In this document: one piece after another, positions 34,242 through 43,633 of the stretch
Position numbering within the stretch: position 1 is the first letter of the stretch
Layout: every line of letters begins with the position of its first letter
Assembly: GCF_000383595.1 (NCBI RefSeq)
Contig: NZ_KB911581.1
Span: 5,291,519-5,355,518, forward strand
Length of the DNA stretch: 64,000 nucleotides
Source: Streptomyces bottropensis ATCC 25435
Lineage (GTDB): Bacteria > Actinomycetota > Actinomycetes > Streptomycetales > Streptomycetaceae
Direction of reading: 5' to 3'
Position numbers and translations under genes: made by a program
The notes under the pieces: model-generated
Databases searched by the model: none
Seen by the model: the letters and a program-made list of their open reading frames with translations, nothing else
Told to the model about the DNA's origin: nothing

Positions 34242-35227
34242 GACTCAGACTTCCGGCTGTGCCCGAAGCCGCCGAACGGTTCGACCCGCGCACCAATGTG
34301 TACGGGCTGATGCGCACTCTCATCGCCGTGGGCATGTTCGCCACCCTGTTCCTCACCCCGGCCGCGGCCTTGTTCCACCCCGTCATCGGCATGAAGGACG
34401 CCCCGTACTGCGACGGGCTGTCCGCGATCTCGGGATTCTGTGTCGGTGGGGACTCGCTGAGTCCAGAGATCCGCCGGTATCTGCTGGCAGCCGTTCTGGT
34501 CCCCGTGATGATCGGCTGGCGGCCGAGGTTCTGGGTGATACCGCACTGGTGGGTCGCGTTCAGTATCGCTACCTCGCTCAGTCTGCCCGACGGCGGAGAC
34601 TCGGTGGCCCTGGTCCTTACGCTGTCCATTGTTCCCTTCGGGCTGGTGGACGACAGAAGGTGGCACTGGAGCACCAAGGGCGGCTCGAAACAACTCGGCG
34701 GTTCCGCCGCCGCCTTCTGCTACGTCACTCATTGGGCCATCCGGATCCAGGTGGCCGGAATCTATTTCCAGTCGTCCGTGGCGAAGTTCGGCGTGACGGA
34801 GTGGGCCGACGGAACCGCGCTCGCCTACTGGCTCAACGATCCGTTCTTCGGTCTCCTGCCGTTCTGGAAGCCCGCCATGCAGCCCCTGCTGGAGAACGCC
34901 TACACGGTCGCCGCCCTCACCTGGGGAGTCCTCGTCATGGAACTCGCCCTGGCGTTCTCGCTCTTCTGGAAGGCCGAGGTGCGGCGCAAGACGTTCTGGC
35001 TGGGGATCGCCCTCCACGCGGGGATAGCGCTCTTCATGGGCCTCTTCAGCTTCGCGTTCACCATGTTCGGCGCCCTGGTCATCGCCTACCAGGTTCCGAC
35101 CACGAACCTCGCCCTTCCCCGGTTCGCGGCGCGACGAGTGCGACGCGTGCGAAGAGCGCGGCGCGAGGCTCGTGACGACGACACGTGCGACGCATCGGTA
35201 CGGGACGCGTCCCTCGTTCCGGGCTGA
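34235..35227 (+). CDS. sdpB: SdpB-family multispanning membrane protein (HTTM-like)
   Basis: SdpB is the second maturation factor of SDP systems, related to the HTTM/vitamin K carboxylase-like membrane fold. The GTG at 34235 has GGAGGTG about 9 nt upstream and overlaps the sdpA stop; the upstream ATG at 34130 lies deep in sdpA and is unlikely. The 330-residue protein has DPRTNVYGLMRTLIAVG at its start, several transmembrane helices, and the conserved IYFQSSVAKFGVTEWADGTA and LFWKAEVRRKTFW segments. The C-terminal tail is Arg-rich. It is the last gene before an intrinsic terminator. Confidence 0.82.
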   Translation: MLRLRLPAVPEAAERFDPRTNVYGLMRTLIAVGMFATLFLTPAAALFHPVIGMKDAPYCDGLSAISGFCVGGDSLSPEIRRYLLAAVLVPVMIGWRPRFWVIPHWWVAFSIATSLSLPDGGDSVALVLTLSIVPFGLVDDRRWHWSTKGGSKQLGGSAAAFCYVTHWAIRIQVAGIYFQSSVAKFGVTEWADGTALAYWLNDPFFGLLPFWKPAMQPLLENAYTVAALTWGVLVMELALAFSLFWKAEVRRKTFWLGIALHAGIALFMGLFSFAFTMFGALVIAYQVPTTNLALPRFAARRVRRVRRARREARDDDTCDASVRDASLVPG

Positions 35228-35239
35228 GGTCGTCTCGTG

Positions 35240-35276
35240 CACTGCCCCCGCCGGGCGGCTCCGGGCGGGGGCAGTG
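35240..35276 (+). terminator. Intrinsic terminator of the sdp operon
   Basis: CACTGCCCCCGCC and GGCGGGGGCAGTG form a perfect 13-bp stem with an 11-nt loop, followed at once by ATGTTTTT. It begins 12 nt after the sdpB stop. This is a classical Rho-independent terminator and shows that sdpCAB is a self-contained unit. Confidence 0.88.
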
Positions 35277-35318
35277 ATGTTTTTCCGCGCAAGTTGCCTG
35301 TATATAAAGGAAATTGAC

Positions 35319-35543
35319 ATGACGTCAGCGCAATTCCGCAGAAGAATTTTCGGCCAGTGGTTGACGGAGAAGGGTCTCTCCAAGCGACGGCTCGCAAACG
35401 TACTGTCATCCATCCGTGGCGGGAGGTTCCGCCTGGTGAGGTCGCCGCCGGTGCCGGGCGGTGAGGATGCGGGGAGAAGCAGGGGTGCATGCCTGAGCAG
35501 TTGGGGGCCTGGCTCCGTGGCCGTCGGGCGCAGCTGGGGCTGA
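35319..35543 (+). CDS. Small basic ORF in an AT-rich leader
   Basis: The ATG at 35319 is preceded by AAAGGAAATTGAC in an unusually AT-rich patch (TATATAAAGG). The first ~35 residues (MTSAQFRRRIFGQWLTEKGL...) look protein-like and basic; the rest overlaps the next gene and looks like a shadow. It could be a leader peptide for the downstream regulator or a spurious frame. Confidence 0.3.
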   Translation: MTSAQFRRRIFGQWLTEKGLSKRRLANVLSSIRGGRFRLVRSPPVPGGEDAGRSRGACLSSWGPGSVAVGRSWG

Positions 35544-38500
35544 GTCAGCCGCAGCTCGCCGAACTCGCCGGCGTCAGCACCCGCACCATCCGGGATATCG
35601 AGCGGGGCCGGGCGCGGTCACCGCACAGCCCGTCGGTGCTCAGGCTCATGGAGGTACTGGGACCGGGCAACGCTCCGGAACCCGGCGACGAACGGCGGCT
35701 CCGGCTCGACGTCCTCGGTCCCCTCCTGCTCCAGGTGGCGGGCCGGCCCGCCGAACCCGGCGCGGCGAAACAGAGCGCTCTGTTGGCCCTGCTCGGTCTG
35801 CACCCGGGCATCGCCGTGTCGCAGGACGAGATCGTCGACACCCTGTGGGACGGCCGCCCCCCGGCCAGCTCCCTGAACATGGTCCACACCTATGTGGCCC
35901 GGCTGCGTCGGCTGCTCACCTCGGCGACAGGCCCGGGGGACCCGCCTGGCGGCGTACTGCGCCGGACCCGGACCGGCTACGTACTGGACCTGGACGAACA
36001 GGACTCGGACGCGGCGCGGTTCACCGTCCTGGCCTCGCACGCCCTGCCCTCCCTCGCCGACGACGGGGGAGAGCCCGACGACCGGGCCGAGGCGTACGCG
36101 CAGGCCGAGGCGGCCCTGCGGCTATGGCGCGGTCCCGTCCTCCAGGGCATGGCGCCGGGGTTGCGTGAGCACCCCTCCGCCGTCGGCCTGACCCGGCTGC
36201 GCCTGTCCCTGGTCCAGGCGTACGCGGACAGTGCCCTCGCCGCGGGCACCACGGAGAATGCCGTCCACGAACTGCGCCGGACCGCCGACCTGGAGCCACT
36301 GCACGAAGGGGTCCACGCCCGGCTGCTGCTGGCGCTCGCGGCCTCGGGCGAGCAGGCCGCCGCCCTGAGCCTGTACACGGCGTTGCGCGACCGTCTGGAC
36401 GACCAGCTCGGCGTCCGCCCGGGTCCGGAGCTGACCGACGCCCATCTGCGGGTCCTGCGCATGGACGTACCGCGCGCCGCCACCTCCCGGCCGCCGGCCG
36501 AGGCACCGGCCCCCGCCGCCCCGCCGATCGCTCCCGCCCTGCTGCCCTACGACGCCGCGTTCTTCACCGGACGCGACGATCACCTGGCCCGGCTGGACGC
36601 CCTGCTGCCCGTCCCCGGGGAGGGGCCCGCCGGTGGGAGCGGGGTCTGTGCCCTGACCGGTGCCGGGGGAGCGGGCAAGACCGCCCTGGCCGTGCACTGG
36701 GCGCACCGGGTGCGTGACCGCTTCCCCGACGGCCAGCTCTTCGTGGACCTGCGCGGCCATTCGCCGGAGGGCCCGGTACGCCCCGTGGAGGCGCTGGGCC
36801 GGTTCCTGCTGGCGCTGGGGGTGGCAGCGGAAGTCATCCCTGGGACGCTGGAGACCGCCGCCGACCTGTACCGGACGCTGGCCGCCGAGCGGCGGATGCT
36901 GGTCGTCCTCGACAACGCCGTGGACGCGGAGCAGGTGCGGCCGCTGCTGCCCGGCGGGCCCGGCTGTCTGGTGCTGGTCACCAGCCGCGACCGGCTGGCC
37001 GGGCTGGCCGCCCGCGACGGTGCCCGGCGGGTCGGTGTGGACGTGCTCAGCCCCGACGAATCCCGGCTCCTGCTGCATCGCACCCTCGGGGCGGCACGCG
37101 TCGACGCCGACCCGCGGGCGGCGGACGACCTCGCCCACGCCTGCGGACACCTGCCCCTGGCCCTGCGGATCGCCGCGGCAAACCTCGACCACACCCCCTG
37201 GCGCACGCTGGAGGAGCAGGCCGCCGAACTGCGCGAGGGCGACCGGCTGACCGCCCTGTCCGTCACCGGCGACGCCGCCACCGCCGTACGGAGCGCCTTC
37301 GACCTGTCGTACCACGCCCTGGACGCCCCGGCCCGGCGGATGTTCCGGCTGCTGGCCCTGGTGCCCGGCCCGGAGACCGGTCTGGACGCCGCCGCGGCCG
37401 TGGCGGGCCTCGCCCCCGCTCAGGCCGCCGGGCTGCTGGAACGGCTCGCCGCCGCCCACCTGCTGCGGGAACACCGGGCCGGCCGGTACCGCCGCCATGA
37501 CCTGGTGGCGCTGTACGCGGCCGAGCGGCTGCGCCTGGAGGAGACCGCCGAGGATCGCAACGCGGCCTCCGACGCCCTGTACACCTGGCTGCTGAACGCC
37601 ACGGGCCGCTGCGCCCAACTGCTGTACCCCGGCCAGGACCCCCTGCCCCCCACCGGCACCAGCGGCCCGGACGGCTGCACTCACGGCGACGGTGAGGGCG
37701 GCGCCGGCCGAGGCAACACCGTGCCCCCGCCTCGCATCCCCGACGCCGCCGCGGCGATCCGCTGGCTGGACGACGAACTGCCCAACCTCGCCGCGGCCGT
37801 CCAACAGGCCGCCGCCGAGTGCCACCCCGCCTCCTGGCGGCTCGCTTACACCCTCACCGGCCACTCCTGGACCCGCAAGACCGCTGTGGACTGGGCGGCC
37901 CTCGGGCGGGCCGCCCTGGACGCCGCCCATGCCGCCGACGAGCCCGTGGCCCAGGCCGCCATGCACAACCTGCTCGGCGCCGCGGACCTCCACAAGAGCC
38001 TCCCCTATGCGGCGATCTCTCACTTCGAGCAGACGCTCGCCCTCGCCGACGCAGGCGGCTGGCTGGAGGGCACGGCTGTGGCGCTCACCAACCTCGCCAG
38101 TGTGAACTGGCTCGTCGGCCGGCTGACACGCGGCGCGGAGTACCTGGAACGGGCCACGGAGATCGACCGACGCAACGGCATGCCGGACGGCCACCCGGTC
38201 GTCCTGCTCACGCTCGGGATCACGCTGCGCGACCTGGGCCGCCTGACCGAGTCACTGGACCGTCTGCGGCGGGCCGAGCGTGCACCGCGCAACCTCGACT
38301 CCCAGCACAACCGGATCCTGACCCACGCCAATCTGGGACGGACCCTGTACCTCCTCGGGGATCCCGCGCGGGCGGCGCACCACCTGAGGACCGCCCTGAA
38401 GATGGTCCGGGAGAGCGGCGAACAGGGCAGCGAGGCGTACGTGCTGCGGTTCCAGTCCTCCGTCCACCGCGACACCGGTGACCTCACCACCGCCCTGGAC

Positions 38501-39034
38501 ATGGCGACGACCGCCACCCGTCTCTTCGACCAGGACGGCGAGGAGCACTACCGCGCGGACGCCCGCATCGCCCTCGGCAGCGTCCTGCTCGTCCTCGGCC
38601 GCCCTGGCGAGGCGGATGTCGTCTACCGGGAAGCGCTCAAGCTGGCCGAGGAACGCGGCGCGGACGAACTGCGGGCACGTGCCCTGCTCGGCCTGGCCGC
38701 CGTGACCCACCCGCCAGACCGGGAGCAGATCTCCCGCGCCCTGGACATCGCCCGGGGCACGGAACACCTGATGGTGCAGGGCGAGGCCCTCACCGCCCTG
38801 GCCCGTGCCGAACTGCTGCACGGCGAAGCGGCCACCGCCGCCGCCCGCGCCCACGAGGCCCTCGCGGTGCACCGCGGAACCGGCTGGCGCAGGGCCCTGG
38901 CCGAGAGCCTCGACATCCTTGGCCGCGCCGTCGCCGCGACCGGCGAGGAGGACCCGGCCCCGTATCGGAAGGAGGCCCAGGACATCTTCCGCGCCCTGGG
39001 CATGACATCTCATCAGGACTCAAGTCTGTCGTGA
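35489..39034 (+). CDS. XRE-SARP/AfsR-like regulator with NB-ARC and TPR domains
   Basis: This is a large (1181-residue) signal-integrating transcription factor. An XRE helix-turn-helix comes first (LGAWLRGRRAQLGLSQPQLA, residues 5-60). The SARP core follows: an OmpR-like winged helix (LRLDVLGPLLLQ..., about 71-160) and the bacterial transcriptional activation domain (about 165-310). Next is an NB-ARC ATPase with Walker A LTGAGGAGKTALAVHW (near 388) and LVVLDNAVDAEQ. The last ~400 residues are TPR repeats. AfsR itself lacks the extra XRE domain. It stands alone after the sdp terminator. Confidence 0.88.
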   Translation: MPEQLGAWLRGRRAQLGLSQPQLAELAGVSTRTIRDIERGRARSPHSPSVLRLMEVLGPGNAPEPGDERRLRLDVLGPLLLQVAGRPAEPGAAKQSALLALLGLHPGIAVSQDEIVDTLWDGRPPASSLNMVHTYVARLRRLLTSATGPGDPPGGVLRRTRTGYVLDLDEQDSDAARFTVLASHALPSLADDGGEPDDRAEAYAQAEAALRLWRGPVLQGMAPGLREHPSAVGLTRLRLSLVQAYADSALAAGTTENAVHELRRTADLEPLHEGVHARLLLALAASGEQAAALSLYTALRDRLDDQLGVRPGPELTDAHLRVLRMDVPRAATSRPPAEAPAPAAPPIAPALLPYDAAFFTGRDDHLARLDALLPVPGEGPAGGSGVCALTGAGGAGKTALAVHWAHRVRDRFPDGQLFVDLRGHSPEGPVRPVEALGRFLLALGVAAEVIPGTLETAADLYRTLAAERRMLVVLDNAVDAEQVRPLLPGGPGCLVLVTSRDRLAGLAARDGARRVGVDVLSPDESRLLLHRTLGAARVDADPRAADDLAHACGHLPLALRIAAANLDHTPWRTLEEQAAELREGDRLTALSVTGDAATAVRSAFDLSYHALDAPARRMFRLLALVPGPETGLDAAAAVAGLAPAQAAGLLERLAAAHLLREHRAGRYRRHDLVALYAAERLRLEETAEDRNAASDALYTWLLNATGRCAQLLYPGQDPLPPTGTSGPDGCTHGDGEGGAGRGNTVPPPRIPDAAAAIRWLDDELPNLAAAVQQAAAECHPASWRLAYTLTGHSWTRKTAVDWAALGRAALDAAHAADEPVAQAAMHNLLGAADLHKSLPYAAISHFEQTLALADAGGWLEGTAVALTNLASVNWLVGRLTRGAEYLERATEIDRRNGMPDGHPVVLLTLGITLRDLGRLTESLDRLRRAERAPRNLDSQHNRILTHANLGRTLYLLGDPARAAHHLRTALKMVRESGEQGSEAYVLRFQSSVHRDTGDLTTALDMATTATRLFDQDGEEHYRADARIALGSVLLVLGRPGEADVVYREALKLAEERGADELRARALLGLAAVTHPPDREQISRALDIARGTEHLMVQGEALTALARAELLHGEAATAAARAHEALAVHRGTGWRRALAESLDILGRAVAATGEEDPAPYRKEAQDIFRALGMTSHQDSSLS

Positions 39035-39074
39035 TCGTTCAGTACACGCGCAAGACTTGGGACTGCTTCTTGGA

Positions 39075-39740
39075 TCATGTGCGGAGCCAGATCATGAGGG
39101 CTGCGAGGGTGACGGTGCCGAGGTAGATGTGGGCGCGTTTCTCGTAGCGTGTGGCGACGGCCCGGAAGCCCTTCAGCCGGTTGACGGCTCGCTCGACGGT
39201 GTTGCGTTTCTTGTAGCGCTCGTTGTCGAAGCCGGTGGGCCTGCCGCCGCGGGAACCGCGGTTGCGCCGGTGTCTTTGCTGGTCGAGGCGTTCGGGAATG
39301 GTGTGGGAAATGCCGCGCCGTCGCAGGTAACGGCGTTTCTTTCGCGACGTGTAGGCCTTGTCCGCCAGCACATGGTCCGGCCTGGTGCGAGGGCGTCCGA
39401 CTCCGGTGCGGGGCACGGAAACATGGTCCAGGACACGCTCGAGTTGAGGGCCGTCACCGTAGTGTCCTGGCGTCGGGACGAGGGCGAGGGGGCGGCATCG
39501 TCCGTCGGCGGCGAGATGGAGCTTGGTGGTAAATCCTCCGCGGGAGCGTCCCAGGCACTCGCCGCCTGACCACCTCCTCCAGCCGGACGACCAGGTACAC
39601 GGCGGGGAGCCGGAGCTGGCCGTGTTGATGCGGGTGCTGGGACGGCCGCTGGAGCAGTTCGCGGTGCTCTGCGGGGCGGGCGGGCTGGAGCGACGACCGG
39701 TCGAATCCACCACACGCGCCCCACGGCGTCCGTGGGGAAT
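39075..39740 (-). pseudogene. IS5-family transposase remnant
   Basis: The C-terminal two thirds is readable in one frame: LGRSRGGFTTKLHLAADGR, LVPTPGHYGDGPQLERVLD, HVLADKAYTSRKKRRYLRRR, ERYKKRNTVERAVNRLKGFR and a typical end (YLGTVTLAALMIWLR). The expected N-terminal part with the first catalytic Asp (VDST) is found only in other frames, so at least one frameshift is present near 39570. The remnant ends about 80 nt before the next gene. Confidence 0.75.
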
Positions 39741-39817
39741 TTCTCTGCCGTACCTCTCTTGTTGGCCAGGTCTGGCTATCTTCGCCTCGCCCGGTCCGGC
39801 ACAGGAGAGGTACATCC

Positions 39818-41386
39818 ATGAGCACGCCGATCCACCGCACCTCGACACGGCAGTCCGCAGCCGTCCTGACGTCGGCCCGGCACCGTGACGGAGGGAGCCG
39901 GACCGGGAGTACGTCCGCACGCTCGCATGAGCGCGCCCTCCTGGAGATGCAGTCCCGCGCCGGCAACCGGGCCACGTCCGCGGCGGTGCAACGCATCCGG
40001 GACACCGAGAGAGGGAATGCGGCGGCGAACGGCGACGCGTCCCCCGGAGCGAAGAAGAACTATCGCGACCGGATCGCCGCGCTCCTCGACAGGTTCAAGA
40101 AGAATCTCGAACCCATCGACACCTTCATCAAGGGCTTCCAGACCCCCACCAACGCGGCCTTCACCCAGCAGGCCGCCGTGGCGGCCAACGAGGGCCTCAA
40201 GCACTCCGCCGCCGCCTCGGGGACCTCCGCAGCGTCGGGCAACCTCCTCACGGAGGCCGCCGGCACCCTGGTCAGTGGCATGGACGCGTACAAGAACATG
40301 AAGGACAGCAAGAAGCACGAGACCGGGGCCAACCACCACACGGCGAAGAAGAAGGCCAAGACCAAGGGGGTCGACACGGTCGTCGGCGCCGCCGGTTCGG
40401 GAAGCTACAGCGCCGCCATCGCCAAGGAAGTGACCAAGATCCAGAAGGCGGCGGACGCCGCGGTGGCATCCGAGGCGAGCGGTATCGCCAGCGCTTCCGT
40501 CGGCGCGATCAAGGGCATGCGGTCCGCCTTCCGCATCGGGGGAGCAGCCAACAAGTACAGGCAGGTCAAAAAGCTGGGAGATCCCCACCTCGTCCAGGCG
40601 GGGTCACTGGCACGGCTGAACGAGTCGCACGAGCAGGCCGGCTGGGCCGCAGCGGAGGCTTACGTCGCGCTGGACACCTACTGGAAGCATGAGGGCCCGG
40701 GACGGCTGGAGCTCGTTTCCGAGGCCATCGACGCCGCATGGGAGGCGATGGGCGAAGCCCGTGACGCCGCCGAGAACCTCCAGCACGCTGAAAACGACGT
40801 GGAAAAGCTGAGCAAGGTGCAGCAGTACGCGAAGAAGAAGCAGCTCACCAAGATCGGCAAGGAGACGGCCGGCGGCGGGGGCGAGTCCGTCAAGGCCGCA
40901 GCCGGCGTCGTGACGGCGGTCGCGGCGGGAACAGTCGGGCTGGCGAGCAACCCGGTCGGATGGGGCCTCGCCGGGGCCGGGGCCGGTCTCGTCCTCGGCG
41001 TCACCATGTACAAGGCGCTGCGTGCCGCCACGAAGCGCTACGAAGAGGTCCACCACCCCGAGCGCTGGGCGCTGCAGGGCGAGACCCCTGCGGAGGCCGC
41101 CTCCCGCAAGGAGTCGCTGAAGCACGCGATGAAGTTCTGGAAGAAGGTGTCGAAGGGCGAACGCCAGGCCATGGCGCGCGAGATCTACGCCCTGGCGGCA
41201 GGCCCCGACATCTCCCGGAACACCACAGCCGAGATGCGGGAATCCGCCAGGTCCCTGCTCATCGCCCTCAAATCCGGCCCCGCCAAGCACAAGCTGGAGC
41301 CGGACGCTTGGGCCGAGACCCTCAACGACCCGGCGAAGACCTCCGGTTGGATCGCGGAGATAGCGGAGCAGCTGGCCTCGGGGTGA
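39818..41386 (+). CDS. Putative contractile-injection-system cargo protein
   Basis: I recognise no enzyme domain. Residues 38-59 (ERALLEMQSRAGNRATSAAVQ) match the LQRxAGNxAVxxLVQR-type motif found near the N terminus of proteins linked to Streptomyces contractile injection systems and their cargo. The remaining 460 residues are Ala/Lys-rich and helical. A Gly/Ala-rich hydrophobic hairpin (about 365-403, VVTAVAAGTVGLASNPVGWG...) could insert into membranes. No sheath or baseplate genes are in the window. ATG 39818 has GGAGAGG upstream. Function is inferred from the motif only. Confidence 0.55.
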   Translation: MSTPIHRTSTRQSAAVLTSARHRDGGSRTGSTSARSHERALLEMQSRAGNRATSAAVQRIRDTERGNAAANGDASPGAKKNYRDRIAALLDRFKKNLEPIDTFIKGFQTPTNAAFTQQAAVAANEGLKHSAAASGTSAASGNLLTEAAGTLVSGMDAYKNMKDSKKHETGANHHTAKKKAKTKGVDTVVGAAGSGSYSAAIAKEVTKIQKAADAAVASEASGIASASVGAIKGMRSAFRIGGAANKYRQVKKLGDPHLVQAGSLARLNESHEQAGWAAAEAYVALDTYWKHEGPGRLELVSEAIDAAWEAMGEARDAAENLQHAENDVEKLSKVQQYAKKKQLTKIGKETAGGGGESVKAAAGVVTAVAAGTVGLASNPVGWGLAGAGAGLVLGVTMYKALRAATKRYEEVHHPERWALQGETPAEAASRKESLKHAMKFWKKVSKGERQAMAREIYALAAGPDISRNTTAEMRESARSLLIALKSGPAKHKLEPDAWAETLNDPAKTSGWIAEIAEQLASG

Positions 41387-41543
41387 CCTGGAGCGGGATT
41401 GGTGAGGGCCGATCGCCGGCGTCGGTCGCGGACGACGAGATCGGCGAGGCCCTGAACGACTCGGGAGGCACGGGCCCCGAGGCCGACAGGCCGGCCCGGA
41501 CGGGTCGCAGGAAGCGCCGTATTTCATCCCGGTCACCGTCGCG

Positions 41544-42110
41544 GTGACCGTGGCCGCCTCGGTCGCCGGCGCCGCGCTCTACCTCGATTCGGACCCCGGG
41601 GGACGCCGCCGCCCAGGGCGGCGCGAACGCATCCGCGACCCCGTCCTACTCCCGCTCCCCGTCCCCGAGGGCTTCCAACTGGTCACGGACGAGACCCTCG
41701 GCGTCTCTTTTCCCGTCCCCTACGGCTGGAAGGCCGGCAAACGGACGGCCCAGCCGGTCACTTACACCGAGGAGACAGGTCTGTCCGAACTCACGATCGG
41801 TGTCGTGGGCCCCGCCGGCTCACACCCCCTGGCCCACTTCGAGGACATCGAGGCGAACACCAAGACCCACTACCCCGGCTCGCACCGGAGGCTGTGGATG
41901 CAGCAGACCACCTTCCGTGGGCAGCCGGCGGCCGTCTGGGAGTTCACCTTCCGGGGCCGGGCCCGCGTCTTCCGTGCCATCGACCTCGGATACAGCCGCG
42001 AGGGCGAACGCGAGTACGACATCTACCTCTCGGCCCCGGACTTCGACGGGGACGCCTACCGTCCCACCTTCGACAAGGTCAGGGACGGCTTCAGCGCAGA
42101 CGTCTCCTGA
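41544..42110 (+). CDS. Membrane-anchored protein resembling the extracytoplasmic domain of Ser/Thr kinases
   Basis: A GTG at 41544 opens a short hydrophobic segment (TVAASVAGAALYL) followed by a ~150-residue exported domain (GFQLVTDETLGVSFPVPYGW ... FDKVRDGFSADV). Domains of this kind form the extracellular part of Streptomyces Ser/Thr protein kinases and of PknH-like sensor/lipoprotein families. No kinase domain precedes it. A frame further upstream (41430-41540) reads as a juxtamembrane-like linker, so the gene may start earlier or be the truncated end of a larger protein. Confidence 0.55.
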   Translation: MTVAASVAGAALYLDSDPGGRRRPGRRERIRDPVLLPLPVPEGFQLVTDETLGVSFPVPYGWKAGKRTAQPVTYTEETGLSELTIGVVGPAGSHPLAHFEDIEANTKTHYPGSHRRLWMQQTTFRGQPAAVWEFTFRGRARVFRAIDLGYSREGEREYDIYLSAPDFDGDAYRPTFDKVRDGFSADVS

Positions 42111-42139
42111 TCCCTGCCCGGGCGCGATCCACCGGCCGG

Positions 42140-43633
42140 TCATCTTCCCGGGGCGCGTGCGCCTGCCGTCGGCTGCGCCACGAACAGCCTGAACCCGGCG
42201 GCCTGGTGAGCGGGCCACGCTCGCGCGAATCCGGGCGGGCCGCCGCCCGGCGCGACGAGGGCGGCGACGGGGACGCGTTCGGCGGTGCGCAAAATGCCGG
42301 CCCGGGTGATGTTGGCGTTGTTGCCGTGAGTGTGGGCGGAGGAGCAGCCCGCGTAGTAGGCGATGGGGATGGCGTAGGCGCCGGTCAGCAGACAGGGCGG
42401 CCGCACGCCGAGGCGCCGCAGCTCGGCGGCGACGCGGTCCCAGTCGCGGTGGAAGGCGACGGTGCGTTCGACGGTGCGTGCCAGCACGGTGTACTGCACC
42501 GCCAGATGCCCGAGGACCCCGGCCACCACGACCGCCCCGAGGACCGGCCGCCACGCTCCGCCCGGCCGCCGGACGAGACTCAGCAGCGCGTCGGCGACCG
42601 GGATCGCGAGCAGGGCGTACGCGGGCAGCAGGAAGCGCGGAGCGGCGTACCCGATCAGGAACAGATAGGGGACCGCGGCGGTGGCGGCACAGACCAGCGG
42701 CACCACCGTGGGAGTCGCCCGCCCGGCCCTGAGTGCGACGGCCAGCCCGATCGCGGCCAGCACCGGCAGCGCGAACCACCAGGCGAAGATCGCCGGATGC
42801 GGCAGGTCGCCGGTGCACGGACGGCACAGGGTTCGCCCCACCAGAGCGCGCAACTGGTCGTCGACAGCGATGTTCCAGCCCAGCCCGCCCTGGATCCGCG
42901 ACGCGTCGGCCAGTCGCCGCGCCGGCCCGCCGAACTGGGCGTACGCCTCGACGACCCACGCCCCTGCCCCGGTGGCCAGCCCCACCACCATCGCCCCCGC
43001 CGGCCGCGGCTGCCGCCACTCCCGTACGCCCACCAGCAGCACGAACAGCGGAAGGGTCACCCACAGGGTGTCCGTGGGCCGCATCCACGCCATCAACGCC
43101 GTACCGGCGCCCGCACCCCACAGCGCCGCCCGGTCCCCGGGGTTCTTCCGCACCCGCAGGAAACAGCCCACGCAGACGAGCGCGCCGACCGCGACCCAGT
43201 AGTTGGGCATGGCCTGCGGCCCATAGAAGAGCGTCACCCACAGGGACGCGAACAGCGCCCCCGCGACCGCCCGCACCCGCACCGGGAACAGTCCCCGCCA
43301 CGCGCGCAGGGCGAAGTAGAGCCCCATCCCCGACAGCACCGCCAGATATACCCGCAGCAACGCGGTGGATGACGACCACACGGCGACCGGCGCCACCAGC
43401 ACCGGCACCCCCCGTGCACGCGGGGCGCTGAAGAACGCCGCCGGCGCATGTGGGCTGACCTGGCTGACATACACCGTCTCGTCCCAGCCGAGCCCCATCT
43501 CCGGTGGGACGAGCAGGAGTTGGGTCAGCGTGAAGGCTCCGGCGACCATGGCGACGGGGCCGAGCACCGGCGCGACGGCCGCCGGAACGGCGGTGGGTGT
43601 GACGGCCGGAGCGGCGCTCCCGTTCACACGCAT
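42140..43633 (-). CDS. Multispanning membrane protein, GT-C glycosyltransferase-like
   Basis: The 497-residue protein has about ten hydrophobic helices. Its first outer loop carries MGLGWDETVYVSQVS, a DExxY arrangement like the catalytic Asp-Glu of GT39/GT87-type (GT-C) enzymes that use polyprenyl-phosphate sugars. The C-terminal ~120 residues form a soluble domain (VAAELRRLGVRPPCLLTGAY). ATG 43633 is the first start, but a downstream in-frame GTG is possible. The donor and acceptor are unknown. It converges with the upstream orphan-domain gene. Confidence 0.7.
   Translation of the reverse strand: MRVNGSAAPAVTPTAVPAAVAPVLGPVAMVAGAFTLTQLLLVPPEMGLGWDETVYVSQVSPHAPAAFFSAPRARGVPVLVAPVAVWSSSTALLRVYLAVLSGMGLYFALRAWRGLFPVRVRAVAGALFASLWVTLFYGPQAMPNYWVAVGALVCVGCFLRVRKNPGDRAALWGAGAGTALMAWMRPTDTLWVTLPLFVLLVGVREWRQPRPAGAMVVGLATGAGAWVVEAYAQFGGPARRLADASRIQGGLGWNIAVDDQLRALVGRTLCRPCTGDLPHPAIFAWWFALPVLAAIGLAVALRAGRATPTVVPLVCAATAAVPYLFLIGYAAPRFLLPAYALLAIPVADALLSLVRRPGGAWRPVLGAVVVAGVLGHLAVQYTVLARTVERTVAFHRDWDRVAAELRRLGVRPPCLLTGAYAIPIAYYAGCSSAHTHGNNANITRAGILRTAERVPVAALVAPGGGPPGFARAWPAHQAAGFRLFVAQPTAGARAPGR

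Noticed and set aside
36122..38194. 690-codon minus-strand frame opposite the SARP regulator
   Set aside because: Gly/Val/Gln-rich shadow without motifs; the plus strand carries clear HTH, NB-ARC and TPR domains.
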